From: Caldilineaceae bacterium bin5
GTDB taxonomy: Bacteria > Chloroflexota > Anaerolineae > Caldilineales > Caldilineaceae
Reading direction: 5' to 3'
Length of the DNA stretch: 47,147 nt
NCBI GenBank assembly: GCA_002238445.1
Contig: MPML01000034.1
Coordinates: 1-47,147 of the forward strand
Shown: positions 8,303-17,653 of the stretch, piece after piece
How positions within the stretch are numbered: the first letter of the stretch is position 1
How the letters are laid out: each line of letters begins with the position of its first letter
Program-made: the position numbers and the translations under genes
The notes under the pieces: generated by a model
What the model saw: the letters and a program-made list of their open reading frames with translations, nothing else
Told to the model about the DNA's origin: nothing
The model's database searches: none

Positions 8303-10672
8303 TCAATTCTCTGCCTGCTGCTGGGCAAGAGCGGCGGCCATTTCGGCAAAGCGGGAATCCTCCGGCGCGAGTTCTGCTGCCTTCAACAGCTTTGAAAGGA
8401 CGGCCGGATCGTCGCGGTCGTGAAGGAAATGGCCCCAGGCGTCCACTGCAAGAATGGCCGCCCGATCCGGTTGAAGGGTCAACGCGTGATGTCCATACTG
8501 GTTCAGGAGCTCGCCAACCATGTGTTCATATCCAAAAGCCGCCGAACCGGCAGGAATCGGCTCGTCGCCAAACAGCCCTTCCGGGCCCATCGACCATAAA
8601 GCATCGAAAGATGCTTCCCAGTCTCCGGCAAATACATGGCTCAGCAATGGGAACGGGCTGGCGAGAGCGAGCTGGCGGCTCACGTCCAGGTGATGGCGAA
8701 TCCAAACGGCGTTCCAGCGGACTGTCTCGTTAGACGGCGAAAGGATCTCTGCCTGCTCAATTTCAATGAGCGCATCGGCGTAGAGGCCAGCTTCGGCTAA
8801 GGCGAGGGCGCTGCTGTTCCATGCACGCAGGTCAGCAGACTGATCGTCTGGCAGCGACCTGGGAGCGGCCTCAACAAGATCCTGACCGTCCCACTGGAAG
8901 AACCGCGCCATGTAGAGTTGCAGGCCGCAGGCATAGCAGAATATGTACGGGTCGCTGTTGTTCAGCAGCAGGTCCGCCTGGCCGTCGCCATTCAGATCGA
9001 TTACGGATCCCACGTCGGGGATACTGTTGAAGCTGCTGATGATGAGGGACAGGTCAATTCCGTCCCAGCGCAAAAGTTCGAGGCAGCCTCCGTGCGCGCC
9101 GGCCCCTCCCTGGACGGTCAGCCACAAGGCGCCAGTTTCCACACCTACCTGTTCGAGGGAGAATTCGTCGAGGTAGTTGACGCAATCCAGTTCCGCCCGG
9201 TCCAGCTCTATCCAGCCGCCGGCCTGTGCTTCGTGGATCGACACAGAGTGTTTGGCGGACGAGGTTTGCGGGGGAAGTCCATAGGTAAAGGCGACGTACA
9301 GGGGAGGCCCATCTTCCGTATCGATTTGCTGCACTGCCACGCTGCGTGACGGGTCCTGAACCATGTCATACTCGGTGGCAAGCAGGTCTGCCAGCGTTTG
9401 ATCACGCGGTTGAGGATCGCCCGATTCCGCCACCGGCGCGGTTTCGATCCCGCCTTCAAAAGCATCTGCAAGCTCTGCAAATCGGCGGTCCTCCGGCGCA
9501 AGTTCAGCCGCGCGTTGCAGGCCAGCCTGAACCGCAGGGTTGCTGGGGTCGATGAGAAAACGTCCCCAGGCGCCAAGCGCGTGGGCGGCCGCTCGTTCCG
9601 GCTGCAAGGCCAGCGCGGTATCGGAACATTGGGCGAGCAGGAGTCCCACTACGTGCTCGAATCCCGCAGCCGCCGAGTCGCTGGGAATTGGTTCGCTGCT
9701 GGCCAAGGTCGACAGTCCGACCTCCCAAAGCGAGTCAAACGCCACTTCCCAGTCGCCTGCGAACACGTGATTCAGCAGCGGGTACGGGCTGGCAGAGGCC
9801 TCCTGCCGATTGGCCTCAAGGTGGTGTCGGATCCAGATTGCGTTCCAGGTGACGATGGCGTTTTCGGGAGCGATAGCCTCGGCCTGCTCGATCTGATCCA
9901 GTGCGTCGGCGAACAGATTGGCGGCGGCAAGCTCTGCCGCGCGGTCATTTAGCGCGCGCAGGTCGGGGGGGCTATCGTCGTCAAGGGGAGCAGGCGTCAC
10001 TTCCATCAACGTCTGACCATCCCAATAGTATAGCTGTGCCCAATACTGTCTTACGCCGCAGGCATAGCAGAAAATGTAGGGGTCGCTGTTGTTGAGAAGC
10101 AAGTCGAGTTGTTCGTCGCCGTTCAAATCGACGAGCGAGCCGGCATCCGGACTGCTACTGAATCCGCGGATTACGACGGTCAGTTCTTCGCCATCCCAGC
10201 GGAGCAGTTCGAGGCAACCGCTATGGGCTCCAACGCCGCCCTCGACTTTCAGCCAAACGTTTGCCGGTTCAATGGTTACCTGTTCAAGCGAGGATTCATT
10301 CAAGTGTTCGGCGCATTCCAGTTCAACGCGGCCCAATTCTGTCCAGCCGCCGGCTGTAGCCGTGTGGATCGAGACTTTTTGCCTGAAGGAAGTGTTGTTC
10401 GGGGGAAAGCCATGCGTGTGAGCAACGAACAGGGGCTCTTCATTGACGCCCGAAATTGGTTGGGCAGTTACGAGACGGCCACGGTCCTGATTCAGGCCGA
10501 ATTCGGCGGCCAGCTGGTCTGCCAGTTCCGTCAGGTCCGGCGAAGAGGTCGTTCTTGACGTAGTCGTTTGGGTAGACGGAACGGGCCACACGGAAGGCTG
10601 GGTGCAGCCGCCGAGAAGAAGCGTCAGCACAAGTGTTAGAAAGAACAGGCGCCGCAGTGGAGGAAGGGGCAT
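8303..10672 (-). CDS. Large lipoprotein built from two tandem homologous units
   Basis: 789 residues. The signal peptide ends in a lipobox (LLLGGC, Cys23), so it should be lipid-anchored outside the membrane. The mature part is two diverged copies of a unit of about 370 residues. Each has a beta-rich half with GxPP, SIH, AGGW, GGxGAHxGCLELLRWDG, a calcium-type DLNGDxxxDLLL loop (FG-GAP/EF-hand-like) and the near-invariant NNSDPYIFCYACG, then a helical TPR-like half (A-x2-QIEQAE, WNAxWIRHHL, AGDWE). ATG 10672 has GAAGGAG 6 nt before it. I recognise no named family; a surface sensing or binding role is inference. It stands alone in its transcript. Confidence 0.85.
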   Translation of the reverse strand: MPLPPLRRLFFLTLVLTLLLGGCTQPSVWPVPSTQTTTSRTTSSPDLTELADQLAAEFGLNQDRGRLVTAQPISGVNEEPLFVAHTHGFPPNNTSFRQKVSIHTATAGGWTELGRVELECAEHLNESSLEQVTIEPANVWLKVEGGVGAHSGCLELLRWDGEELTVVIRGFSSSPDAGSLVDLNGDEQLDLLLNNSDPYIFCYACGVRQYWAQLYYWDGQTLMEVTPAPLDDDSPPDLRALNDRAAELAAANLFADALDQIEQAEAIAPENAIVTWNAIWIRHHLEANRQEASASPYPLLNHVFAGDWEVAFDSLWEVGLSTLASSEPIPSDSAAAGFEHVVGLLLAQCSDTALALQPERAAAHALGAWGRFLIDPSNPAVQAGLQRAAELAPEDRRFAELADAFEGGIETAPVAESGDPQPRDQTLADLLATEYDMVQDPSRSVAVQQIDTEDGPPLYVAFTYGLPPQTSSAKHSVSIHEAQAGGWIELDRAELDCVNYLDEFSLEQVGVETGALWLTVQGGAGAHGGCLELLRWDGIDLSLIISSFNSIPDVGSVIDLNGDGQADLLLNNSDPYIFCYACGLQLYMARFFQWDGQDLVEAAPRSLPDDQSADLRAWNSSALALAEAGLYADALIEIEQAEILSPSNETVRWNAVWIRHHLDVSRQLALASPFPLLSHVFAGDWEASFDALWSMGPEGLFGDEPIPAGSAAFGYEHMVGELLNQYGHHALTLQPDRAAILAVDAWGHFLHDRDDPAVLSKLLKAAELAPEDSRFAEMAAALAQQQAEN

Positions 10673-11044
10673 TGTATACTCCTTCGATCAGCCAAAATGA
10701 TGCCAAAATCTCATCGGAATTGGAGGTCGGTTTTCGCTCCAATTCACCGGTGGCCAATGAACGCTTCGATCGTGCGTTTGGCAGTAGATGGTGCTTGCTC
10801 TTGTGGATCGCGTGTAGGGATTGTTTGGCTCTTTAACTCCAAGGATTCTTTATCGATTGTGAAATGTCAAGTTCAGACCGTGGACGGGCAGACTCTCTGC
10901 TTGGTTTTTCCAGCAATCTGCGGCATTGAAAGTCTGATTTCTATCCTGTATTTCCTGGACTTTTCCAGCGCTTGCGCCGACGAATCTTGTTCACGAAGCG
11001 TTCGGGAACGCACTGGTCGGGTCCAAAGAAACCTTTCCCAAACG
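10673..11044. other. Intergenic stretch without a recognised gene
   Basis: Between the lipoprotein start and the zeta-like gene stop. It is less GC-rich than its neighbours. An open frame crosses it on the plus strand and runs into the zeta gene, but it shows no protein-like pattern. I see no repeat or RNA here; it probably holds the lipoprotein promoter. Confidence 0.5.
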
Positions 11045-11833
11045 CTAGACCTTCGTGTCTCGGTACATCTTGCCATTGCGCCAAGTGGCGACATAGCCTT
11101 GGGTGGCGATGGCGCGGCGCCTTGCCTTGATCGCAGCCCGCTTCAAAGCTATCAACCCGAGTTCGGCGAAACTGAGGGTCTTCATTTGCTCCTCAGTTGC
11201 GTAGATCAGACTTGGGTCCTTGACGGTCATTTTCGCTTCTCCTGGAGGTCTGGGATTGCTTCCGCGCTCCATAACCATTGGTGTGGTCTCCGTGCTATCG
11301 TAGAGTACCCACTCATCGACAATCTGCCGATAGATCTCCTGAAAGTTGCGCCATCCCTTCTCCATCCGACGACGAATGACGTCTTCCGGCACGTTGTGAC
11401 CGCCCTCACGCACTCGTTGCGCTACCCGTTCTATTGCCTTCTCCTGATGGGTAAGTCGGAAAAAGAGGAGTCGGACGACATATCCCTGTGCCCTCCAAAC
11501 CGGGATCATGCGTGCAAAGATTCGCGCGCTGAGTGTCGTCTCAAAGGCGAAACTTCCGCCTGCGCTGACTATATCACGGATCATGACAAGCATCAAGCGA
11601 CCAGCCTGAATCTCGGCCTTTTCCGGTTGGAATGGATTGAGGCCGGCCGCCAGCAGATCGGCATTTACAAATCTGGGGCAGTTTGCCTCTCTAACGAGGA
11701 ATTCGCGGGCGAAGGTAGTTTTGCCTGCACCGTTCGGGCCGGCAATGATGAGAATCTTTTTTGTGGATTCTGGCGCAGCTTGGCCTGGGGGAGTCACATG
11801 CCCATTGTACATCAGGTAAATGCGGGAGGGCAT
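11045..11833 (-). CDS. Zeta-toxin-like kinase (COG4185 type)
   Basis: 262 residues with a Walker A (GPNGAGKTT, residues 32-40), then NADLLAAGLNPF and FAFETTLS, as in zeta-toxin-like ATPases. Epsilon-zeta toxins phosphorylate UDP-N-acetylglucosamine; the chromosomal COG4185 branch is mostly uncharacterised. The C-terminal RRRAIATQGYVATWRNGK extension recurs in this branch. The start may instead be ATG 11812, and no strong ribosome site helps. No epsilon-like or other small antitoxin gene is next to it, so a toxin role is not supported by context. Confidence 0.8.
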   Translation of the reverse strand: MPSRIYLMYNGHVTPPGQAAPESTKKILIIAGPNGAGKTTFAREFLVREANCPRFVNADLLAAGLNPFQPEKAEIQAGRLMLVMIRDIVSAGGSFAFETTLSARIFARMIPVWRAQGYVVRLLFFRLTHQEKAIERVAQRVREGGHNVPEDVIRRRMEKGWRNFQEIYRQIVDEWVLYDSTETTPMVMERGSNPRPPGEAKMTVKDPSLIYATEEQMKTLSFAELGLIALKRAAIKARRRAIATQGYVATWRNGKMYRDTKV

Positions 11834-12124
11834 TTCAGCCCAAGGGCGTTATTCCGATGGCGCCGAGCGGCGACTTTGCGCCGCAGTCAGAGACAGGAAG
11901 CAAGCGCAGGTTTGGGGCAGGAAAAACAGGCGGGTCTGTAGAAGTCAAATTCGACAGGCATTCGGTCCTTCGGGATCTTGCCGCTCGGCTAAGCGAGTGT
12001 TATCTTGAACCATCTTTGGGCCATCGTGCCAGGCCATCCTGGTCAGAGGGCGGAGCGCTCTCTGCGGAAGTAAGCCGCCACCGCAGCAGTTGACTACACT
12101 GTCGAAACCTTGCTAGCGAACAAT

Positions 12125-12916
12125 ATGACCAATCTCGAGCTTATTGAGGCGTTGCGTCAGAACTACATCGCCTATTTTCAACTGTTTCACGGCCAACATG
12201 GAATATGTGTTCATGTAGACCAGGATATCGCGTGGATTGTCGCCAACGGGCCGCCAGGAAATCATATTCTGCGAGCTACGTTGCCCGCGGGCCGCGTTGA
12301 CGAAGGGATCGACGAACTGCTTGGCACGATAGGCAGAAGGACTGGGGGCATTCGCTGGCTGCTCTTCCCCGCGGACCGGCCTCTCGATCTTCGCGACAGA
12401 CTAAGGCGAAGGGGCCTGTCAACAGGTTCTGGCGACCATTGGATGTTTCGCCCACTTGATCGGTTGCCCACGCAGCTTTCGCCTTGCTGTATCAGTCCCG
12501 TGAAGGACCTGGTAGGGCTGCGCGCCTGGTGGAAAGCCTCCGCGCTTGGGTTCGGAACGACCCAGCGCGCCGCGCAACCATGGTACGACGCCTACCGACG
12601 CCACAGTTTCGGCCGGAATGCCTACGCCATTAATTTTGTCGGACAAGTGGACCAGATGACGGTCACATCGGCAACGCTGGTCCTGGCCGGCGGCATCGCA
12701 GGGATTTACGACGTTTCGACGCTGCCGGCGTTTCGCGGCCGAGGTTATGGCAAGGCGTTAACATGCCAGCTTCTTAAATATGCGCGGGAAAAGGGGTTTT
12801 CTCATGCCGGCCTGCAGACTGCGGACGCCGTGCAGTTCTACCAAGGACTGGGATTCGAAACAGGTTATCAAGAGGAGGAGTTCTTCTGGGCAGCGGGCGA
12901 GCCCGATGAGGAATGA
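12125..12916 (+). CDS. GNAT-family N-acetyltransferase
   Basis: 263 residues. The C-terminal half carries a GNAT acetyl-CoA site: VSTLPAFRGRGYGKALT has the R-G-x-G-x-G/A loop, followed by YAREKGFSHAGLQT and the VQFYQGLGFE ending typical of motif B. The N-terminal half (about residues 1-125) is divergent. Substrate unknown. ATG 12125 is preferred over ATG 12110 but neither has a clear Shine-Dalgarno. The MATE exporter follows 98 nt downstream on the same strand. Confidence 0.85.
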   Translation: MTNLELIEALRQNYIAYFQLFHGQHGICVHVDQDIAWIVANGPPGNHILRATLPAGRVDEGIDELLGTIGRRTGGIRWLLFPADRPLDLRDRLRRRGLSTGSGDHWMFRPLDRLPTQLSPCCISPVKDLVGLRAWWKASALGFGTTQRAAQPWYDAYRRHSFGRNAYAINFVGQVDQMTVTSATLVLAGGIAGIYDVSTLPAFRGRGYGKALTCQLLKYAREKGFSHAGLQTADAVQFYQGLGFETGYQEEEFFWAAGEPDEE

Positions 12917-13014
12917 GGATCAGGAGTTCGGGAAAATGCGGTCAAATCGGCAGTCTGATACACTGATATTGCTGAGTACAGTGGCGACTGCAACGGGATA
13001 CGCAAGGAAACAGA

Positions 13015-14445
13015 ATGCAGAATGAATCAGCGGACGGCGGCACAGCCGACGCGACAATAGCGCCCACGCGTCCGACGCCGAAAAAGCGCGTCTTTGATCT
13101 GGCGTGGCCGGTCATTGGTGAGAGTTTTCTAGAGACGATGTTGATGGTCGTCGACACCTGGATGGTGGCTCAGCTGAGCACTGCCGCGATCGCAGGCGTG
13201 GGCGCGTCGGTGCAGGTGATGTTCTTCATTATCGCAGCGCTCAGCGCTCTGGGCGTGGGCAGCAGTGTATTGGTTGCCCAGGCTTTCGGCGCGCGCAAAC
13301 TGGCCGAAGCCGCGCGCCTGGCGCGCCAGTCGATCGTTTGGAGCATTCTCATCTCTGTTCCTCTGGCTGTGACGGGCTACTTTCTGGCGGGGCCGATCAT
13401 TGGTCTGTTCGGCACCGAGGCTGACGTGGCACGGATTGGCGAGGAGTATCTGCAGGTGACAATGGCGACCGTTGTCGTTCTGGTGGTGCTGATGATCGGG
13501 GGCGGTGCGCTGAGGGGGTTGGGGGATTCGCAGACGCCAATGCGGGTAACGGCGCTGGCAAACGTGGTCAATATCTTTCTGACATACGGGCTGATTTTCG
13601 GCGTGGCCGGACTGCCCGCACTTGGGGCAGTGGGGAGCGCGTGGGGCACATTTCTTTCCCGTTTGCTGGCCGCAACTCTACTCTTGGTCGTGATGTGGCG
13701 CGGTCGTCAGGGCGTTGCTATTGCCGGGCGAAACAACTGGCTGCCGGAAGTAAAAGTGGCATCTTCAATCCTGCGGATTGGTGTACCGGCAGCTTTGGAG
13801 CAGTTGCTTACTGCGGCGGCGTTTACCTTGATGACGGTTATTGTTGCGGGACTGGGAACGGCAGCCCTGGCGTCCCACCGCATTGCCTTCAATGTTCTTT
13901 CGCTTTCCTTTTTGCCTGGTTTTGGCTTCGGCATCGCTGCTACCGCCCTGGTTGGCCAGTCAGTTGGCGCGCGCGAACCAGGGGAAGGGTCAGAGGCAGC
14001 TGCCATTGCCACGCGCTGGTCGGCGACGTGGATGGGGGTAATGGGAGTTGTTTCTTTCATTCTGGCTGAGCCAATCATACGCTTGTTCAGTCAGGACCCT
14101 GCGGTGATTCGTGAAGGAGTCGCGGCCGTTCAGGTGGTGGCGCTGGCGCAGCCATTCTGGGCGGTACTGTTCGTTCAGTCAGGGGCCATGAGGGGGTTGG
14201 GCAACACCGGCTTTCCTCTGCGGGCCAATGCGGGCGGCCTCTGGTCAACCATGTTAATAGCCTGGGTGGCAGTCACCTTTTTCAATGGCGGAATCGCCCA
14301 AGTATGGGGCGTTTTTCTAATCACCTCTCCTATAATGGCTGTTGTGCTATGGAGGCGCTTCAAACGAGAGGTAACGGAATGGACCGCCGAAGTCGAAGGA
14401 GACCCACTGCCTGTCGCCCAACCGGAAGCAGTATCAGTGCCCTGA
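13015..14445 (+). CDS. MATE-family efflux transporter
   Basis: 476 residues, about 12 hydrophobic membrane segments and the two-lobe MATE layout. Early signature residues include WPVIGESFLETMLMVVDTWMV and SVLVAQAFGARKLAEA, with the matching second-half stretch LVGQSVGAREPGE. These inner-membrane proteins export cationic drugs or metabolites using Na+ or H+ gradients. The C-terminal tail after the last helix (about 25 residues) is cytoplasmic and acidic. It may be co-transcribed with the acetyltransferase upstream. Confidence 0.92.
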   Translation: MQNESADGGTADATIAPTRPTPKKRVFDLAWPVIGESFLETMLMVVDTWMVAQLSTAAIAGVGASVQVMFFIIAALSALGVGSSVLVAQAFGARKLAEAARLARQSIVWSILISVPLAVTGYFLAGPIIGLFGTEADVARIGEEYLQVTMATVVVLVVLMIGGGALRGLGDSQTPMRVTALANVVNIFLTYGLIFGVAGLPALGAVGSAWGTFLSRLLAATLLLVVMWRGRQGVAIAGRNNWLPEVKVASSILRIGVPAALEQLLTAAAFTLMTVIVAGLGTAALASHRIAFNVLSLSFLPGFGFGIAATALVGQSVGAREPGEGSEAAAIATRWSATWMGVMGVVSFILAEPIIRLFSQDPAVIREGVAAVQVVALAQPFWAVLFVQSGAMRGLGNTGFPLRANAGGLWSTMLIAWVAVTFFNGGIAQVWGVFLITSPIMAVVLWRRFKREVTEWTAEVEGDPLPVAQPEAVSVP

Positions 14446-14505
14446 CCTGGCGTGCTTTCGGGTTTCTGCCGGGGTGAGACAGCCTAGAACAGACACAGAA
14501 AAGAT

Positions 14506-15126
14506 ATGAAACAGCAGTATCCAGTCCCTGCCGCTATTCATCGAGTGGATGAGAAGATCCGCCGCAGCCATTTCATCACTACAGTTGGGCCGGCCGCCTC
14601 TGTCGAGGATGCACGAGCATTCATTAAGGAGGTGCGCGCCGAGTTTGATACGGCCAACCACAACTGTTGGGCCTACGTGGTTGGCCCACCTGGTTCAAGC
14701 GGCCATGCCGGCATGAGCGATGACGGCGAGCCGCATGGAACGGCAGGCCGGCCGATGCTAACCGTGCTTCTCCACAGCGAGCTGGGCGATATTGTCGCGG
14801 TGGTAACCCGCTTCTGGGGGGGTGTGAAGCTGGGCAAGGGGGGGCTGGTCAGAGCCTATAGCGGGGGCGTCAAGTCCGCTTTGGAGGCCCTGCCGCGTGT
14901 TGAGAAGATGCCCAGGTCAGAGCTGGAGGTTATTATCGGCTACAGCGAGGTTACGCTGTTTCAACGCATGTTGCCGGAATTCGAAGCCGAAATCCTGACG
15001 CCGACATACACCGATATTGTGCATTACGTGCTCCGTATGCCCACCAAGCACGTGGAGCAGTTCAGCGTTCGTCTGGCAGATCTGACGAACGGGCAGGGGC
15101 ACCTGTCTGTTCACCCCTCTGAGTAG
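14506..15126 (+). CDS. YigZ/IMPACT-family protein
   Basis: 206 residues. The N-terminal UPF0029 domain has the family blocks SHFITTVGPA, HNCWAYVVG, SDDGEPHGTAGRPML and VTRFWGGVKLGKGGLVRAY; a C-terminal RNase-PH/EF-G-IV-like domain of about 70 residues follows. YigZ and eukaryotic IMPACT bind ribosome-associated partners; the bacterial biochemical role is unsettled. Its last 65 nt overlap the 3' end of the HAD gene on the other strand. Confidence 0.92.
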   Translation: MKQQYPVPAAIHRVDEKIRRSHFITTVGPAASVEDARAFIKEVRAEFDTANHNCWAYVVGPPGSSGHAGMSDDGEPHGTAGRPMLTVLLHSELGDIVAVVTRFWGGVKLGKGGLVRAYSGGVKSALEALPRVEKMPRSELEVIIGYSEVTLFQRMLPEFEAEILTPTYTDIVHYVLRMPTKHVEQFSVRLADLTNGQGHLSVHPSE

Positions 15127-15877
15127 GGGGCACCTGAATTAGGGCAATCGATTCCAGGATCAGGTCAGCAGCAGCTGACAGGGAATCATGGTTGCCGACG
15201 CCGGTCAGGACACCCACTGCAAGGGCTGCGCCCGCTGCGTGCGCCATACGAAGATCGGTCACTGAATCCCCGACCACAGCAGTATGACTTAAAGGAACTC
15301 CAAGCTGGGCCGATGCCGCCTGCAACGCGTCTGGCGCCGGTTTTGCGCGATAGGAACTGTCGCCGCAGGCAATGAAGTCGAAGAAGCGGGTCAGGCGGAA
15401 GTGTTTGAGGACGGCCTTTGTTGGGCCGCTGTCGTCGCTGGTAATGAGGGCGATTTTCACGCCATCTTCGTGTAGTAAAGCCAAGAATGAAGCTAAGTCT
15501 GTCACCGGCGTGAGGTTGACAGAGTTCGCGAGAAGTGGCGCGAATTCCTGCCGAACCAGCTGCTCGCAGGCAGACGAGGGAATCTGCGGATCCGCGTATT
15601 GGGAGAGTACTGTCGACGCTGCGTGAACTGTGACTTCGCTGGTTGCCGTGGCAAATGGGCCATTCTCGTTAAAGGCGCCTGCGGCTGTGTCATAGCCGAG
15701 AGCGCTACAGAGTGCAGTGTGTAACCCGGCCTGATGCGGAATCTGTGACAGTAATTGGTCCACTGCCAACAGGAATATGGGGCGCCAACTGGCATTGAAG
15801 TCAAAGAGGGTCCCGTCCTTGTCGAAGACTATGAGCCCGGCGTCATGGAGGTGGTCACCAAAGTAGACTAGGCCCAT
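15062..15877 (-). CDS. HAD-superfamily phosphatase
   Basis: 271 residues. Motif I FDKDGTLFD holds the nucleophile and acid/base aspartates; motif II is LITSDD, motif III the Lys in KPAPDAL, motif IV GDSVTDLRMA. A helical cap domain lies between I and II. This is a subfamily I (phosphoglycolate phosphatase-like) hydrolase; the substrate cannot be read. The C-terminal 20 or so residues after the HAD fold are low complexity and are encoded inside the region that overlaps yigZ. Confidence 0.88.
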   Translation of the reverse strand: MGLVYFGDHLHDAGLIVFDKDGTLFDFNASWRPIFLLAVDQLLSQIPHQAGLHTALCSALGYDTAAGAFNENGPFATATSEVTVHAASTVLSQYADPQIPSSACEQLVRQEFAPLLANSVNLTPVTDLASFLALLHEDGVKIALITSDDSGPTKAVLKHFRLTRFFDFIACGDSSYRAKPAPDALQAASAQLGVPLSHTAVVGDSVTDLRMAHAAGAALAVGVLTGVGNHDSLSAAADLILESIALIQVPPTQRGEQTGAPARSSDLPDER

Positions 15878-15939
15878 GGCGCGGCGGCCTCAGAAGGACG
15901 TGGGGAGCGACTTAGACGGGGAACAAACACAACCGGTTG

Positions 15940-17499
15940 TTACGAGCAAGGGTTTTCCAGATAGTCTTCGCCGATGATAATGCGCAGATCGGTCGAATCG
16001 GGAATGAGTAGTCCTGGAAGCGTGTAGAGGGAAGTTATCAGATTGAGCTGGCGGCTCAACTCTTGCAAAAGTGACTCGTGTGTATTGTAGTTGACGAGCA
16101 GCGTGTGCAGATAGTCAGTACGGTCAGCATCGCCGATGGACACGACCTGCCAGCCGTTAGATTCAAGCTCGCGGCGCACCTGGGCCGCCACACCGGCGCA
16201 GCTTGTTCCGTTCAGGATTTCCAAGCGAGCCTCGCGCGCGGTCAAGACGCGTAAATTGGCTTTCAAATCGGTCGATGGGAGGTCTGTGGACGAGACTTCA
16301 GTGTCTGCAAGAGCAAGCGGCTGAATTTGGGGAAGTGGATCGGTCGGTTTGTCGACGCCGGCTATCGGAACTGGTACCGGATCAAAGAATGCCTTGAGCT
16401 CAGGACGAATAAGATCCCGATTTGGAAGCAGAATCCAGGCTCCATAATCGTTATAGGTTTCGACGCCAAAACGGTCGTCTATTACCAAGGTGCGCAATTT
16501 GGGAGGGTTAGAACGCACATAGTTGGCGATTTCGGCAGCCGCTGACAGCGGCATATCGGTCCTGACACTTCCCCACGCTGTATTTACCAGCTGCGGCGCC
16601 TTGGCAATCAGTGTTGGCAGCATGTTAGCAGCGAAAACCTTCTCGACAATGGCCTGGATTAGCTGCTGTTGCCGCGCGGCACGCCCGTAGTCGCTGTCCA
16701 TGTTACGCGTACGAGCATACTTCAGGGCAGTCTGACCGTCCAGGGTATGTAGTCCAGCCTCAAGGTAAAAGGTCTGATAACCGTAATCTGGAGTTGGATA
16801 CTCCGGATCATGGATGGTCTGAGGTATATTGATTGTGATGCCGCCGATCTCGTCGACGAAGCGTACAAACCCGTTGAAGTCGACCTGAACGTAGAATTGA
16901 ACCTCCTGGCCGATAAAGCTGCTGACGGTGTCCTTGGCCAACTGTGGGCCACCGAGGGGATAGCCGCGCTGTTCCCCAATGGCATAGGCGGTGTTTATCT
17001 TCGAAGGCAGATTGTAGCCAGGGATCGGCACCCACAAGTCTCTTGGCAGAGAGATCATACCGGCGGTCTGTCTGTGCAGGTCCAGCGTAAGCAACAGCAT
17101 CGTATCGGTGCGAGGGGGCTCGTCGTCGTCGATACGCTCATCTGATCCCAGCAGGAGAATGTTGATCGGCTTCTCGGGAGTTTGGGCCTCCGCGGTCACA
17201 GCAGGCGATTGGGCGTTCTGGGGAGCGGAAGTCTGTTGCGGGCCTGTAGTTGCCGTCTCCGTATCAAGACCCTGTGGGACGTGGAGTTCAACTGACATGT
17301 CCGGCAAGGTATTGCGTTGCGCGAAATCTCTGGCAATATCGCCAAGTAGACTACCGATGAGGATTGAAATGACGAGGATGAATACAGCGAACACGCCAGC
17401 CAAAGAGATGACTAGCGTTTTGTTCCAGGGGCGGGGGCCGACCCGATTATGATCGTCAGGCAACTCTGTCCCGACGGTGGAGTGGCCGAATTCCGACAT
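15940..17499 (-). CDS. LytR-CpsA-Psr (LCP) family protein with LytR_C domain
   Basis: 519 residues: a short cytoplasmic N-terminus, one membrane anchor (about residues 28-55), a low-complexity extracellular linker, then an LCP domain (NILLLGSDER, DTMLLLTLD, MISLPRDLWVPIPG, KINTAYAIG, LKYARTRNMDSDYGRAARQQ) and a C-terminal LytR_C domain (LEILNGTSCAGVAAQVRREL). LCP enzymes move polyprenyl-phosphate-linked polymers onto the cell wall or other acceptors. The conserved Arg and Asp residues that bind the pyrophosphate are present. The next gene upstream on this strand is the PP2C/NHL membrane protein, 154 nt away. Confidence 0.92.
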   Translation of the reverse strand: MSEFGHSTVGTELPDDHNRVGPRPWNKTLVISLAGVFAVFILVISILIGSLLGDIARDFAQRNTLPDMSVELHVPQGLDTETATTGPQQTSAPQNAQSPAVTAEAQTPEKPINILLLGSDERIDDDEPPRTDTMLLLTLDLHRQTAGMISLPRDLWVPIPGYNLPSKINTAYAIGEQRGYPLGGPQLAKDTVSSFIGQEVQFYVQVDFNGFVRFVDEIGGITINIPQTIHDPEYPTPDYGYQTFYLEAGLHTLDGQTALKYARTRNMDSDYGRAARQQQLIQAIVEKVFAANMLPTLIAKAPQLVNTAWGSVRTDMPLSAAAEIANYVRSNPPKLRTLVIDDRFGVETYNDYGAWILLPNRDLIRPELKAFFDPVPVPIAGVDKPTDPLPQIQPLALADTEVSSTDLPSTDLKANLRVLTAREARLEILNGTSCAGVAAQVRRELESNGWQVVSIGDADRTDYLHTLLVNYNTHESLLQELSRQLNLITSLYTLPGLLIPDSTDLRIIIGEDYLENPCS

Positions 17500-17508
17500 A
17501 ATTCTGAG

Positions 17509-17514
17509 ATTATA
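17509..17514 (-). promoter_or_regulatory. TATAAT -10 box just before the LCP start
   Basis: On the minus strand a perfect TATAAT lies 9 nt before the ATG at 17499. A TTGTAC sits 19 bp upstream, longer than ideal. A transcript from this box would be leaderless or nearly so; no ribosome site is seen before the ATG. Confidence 0.35.
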
Positions 17515-17653
17515 GCACGATACTTGGCGCTAAGTACAATCTACACTGCTGATTTTCAGGAGGCAACACTACGCCGCCAAACAGTTTTATGTGCAACAGC
17601 GGCGAAACGAGAGCAGGTTCTCCAGCTGGCTATTTTGGTGACTACGCACTCTG

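Noticed and set aside
10697..11941. A 414-codon plus-strand frame
   Set aside because: It lies opposite the zeta-like gene, which has clear motifs; the plus-strand product has no recognisable pattern or ribosome site.
14446..14490. Possible terminator after the MATE gene (CCTGGC/GCCGGG)
   Set aside because: Only six pairs including a G-T pair, a long loop and no T-run.
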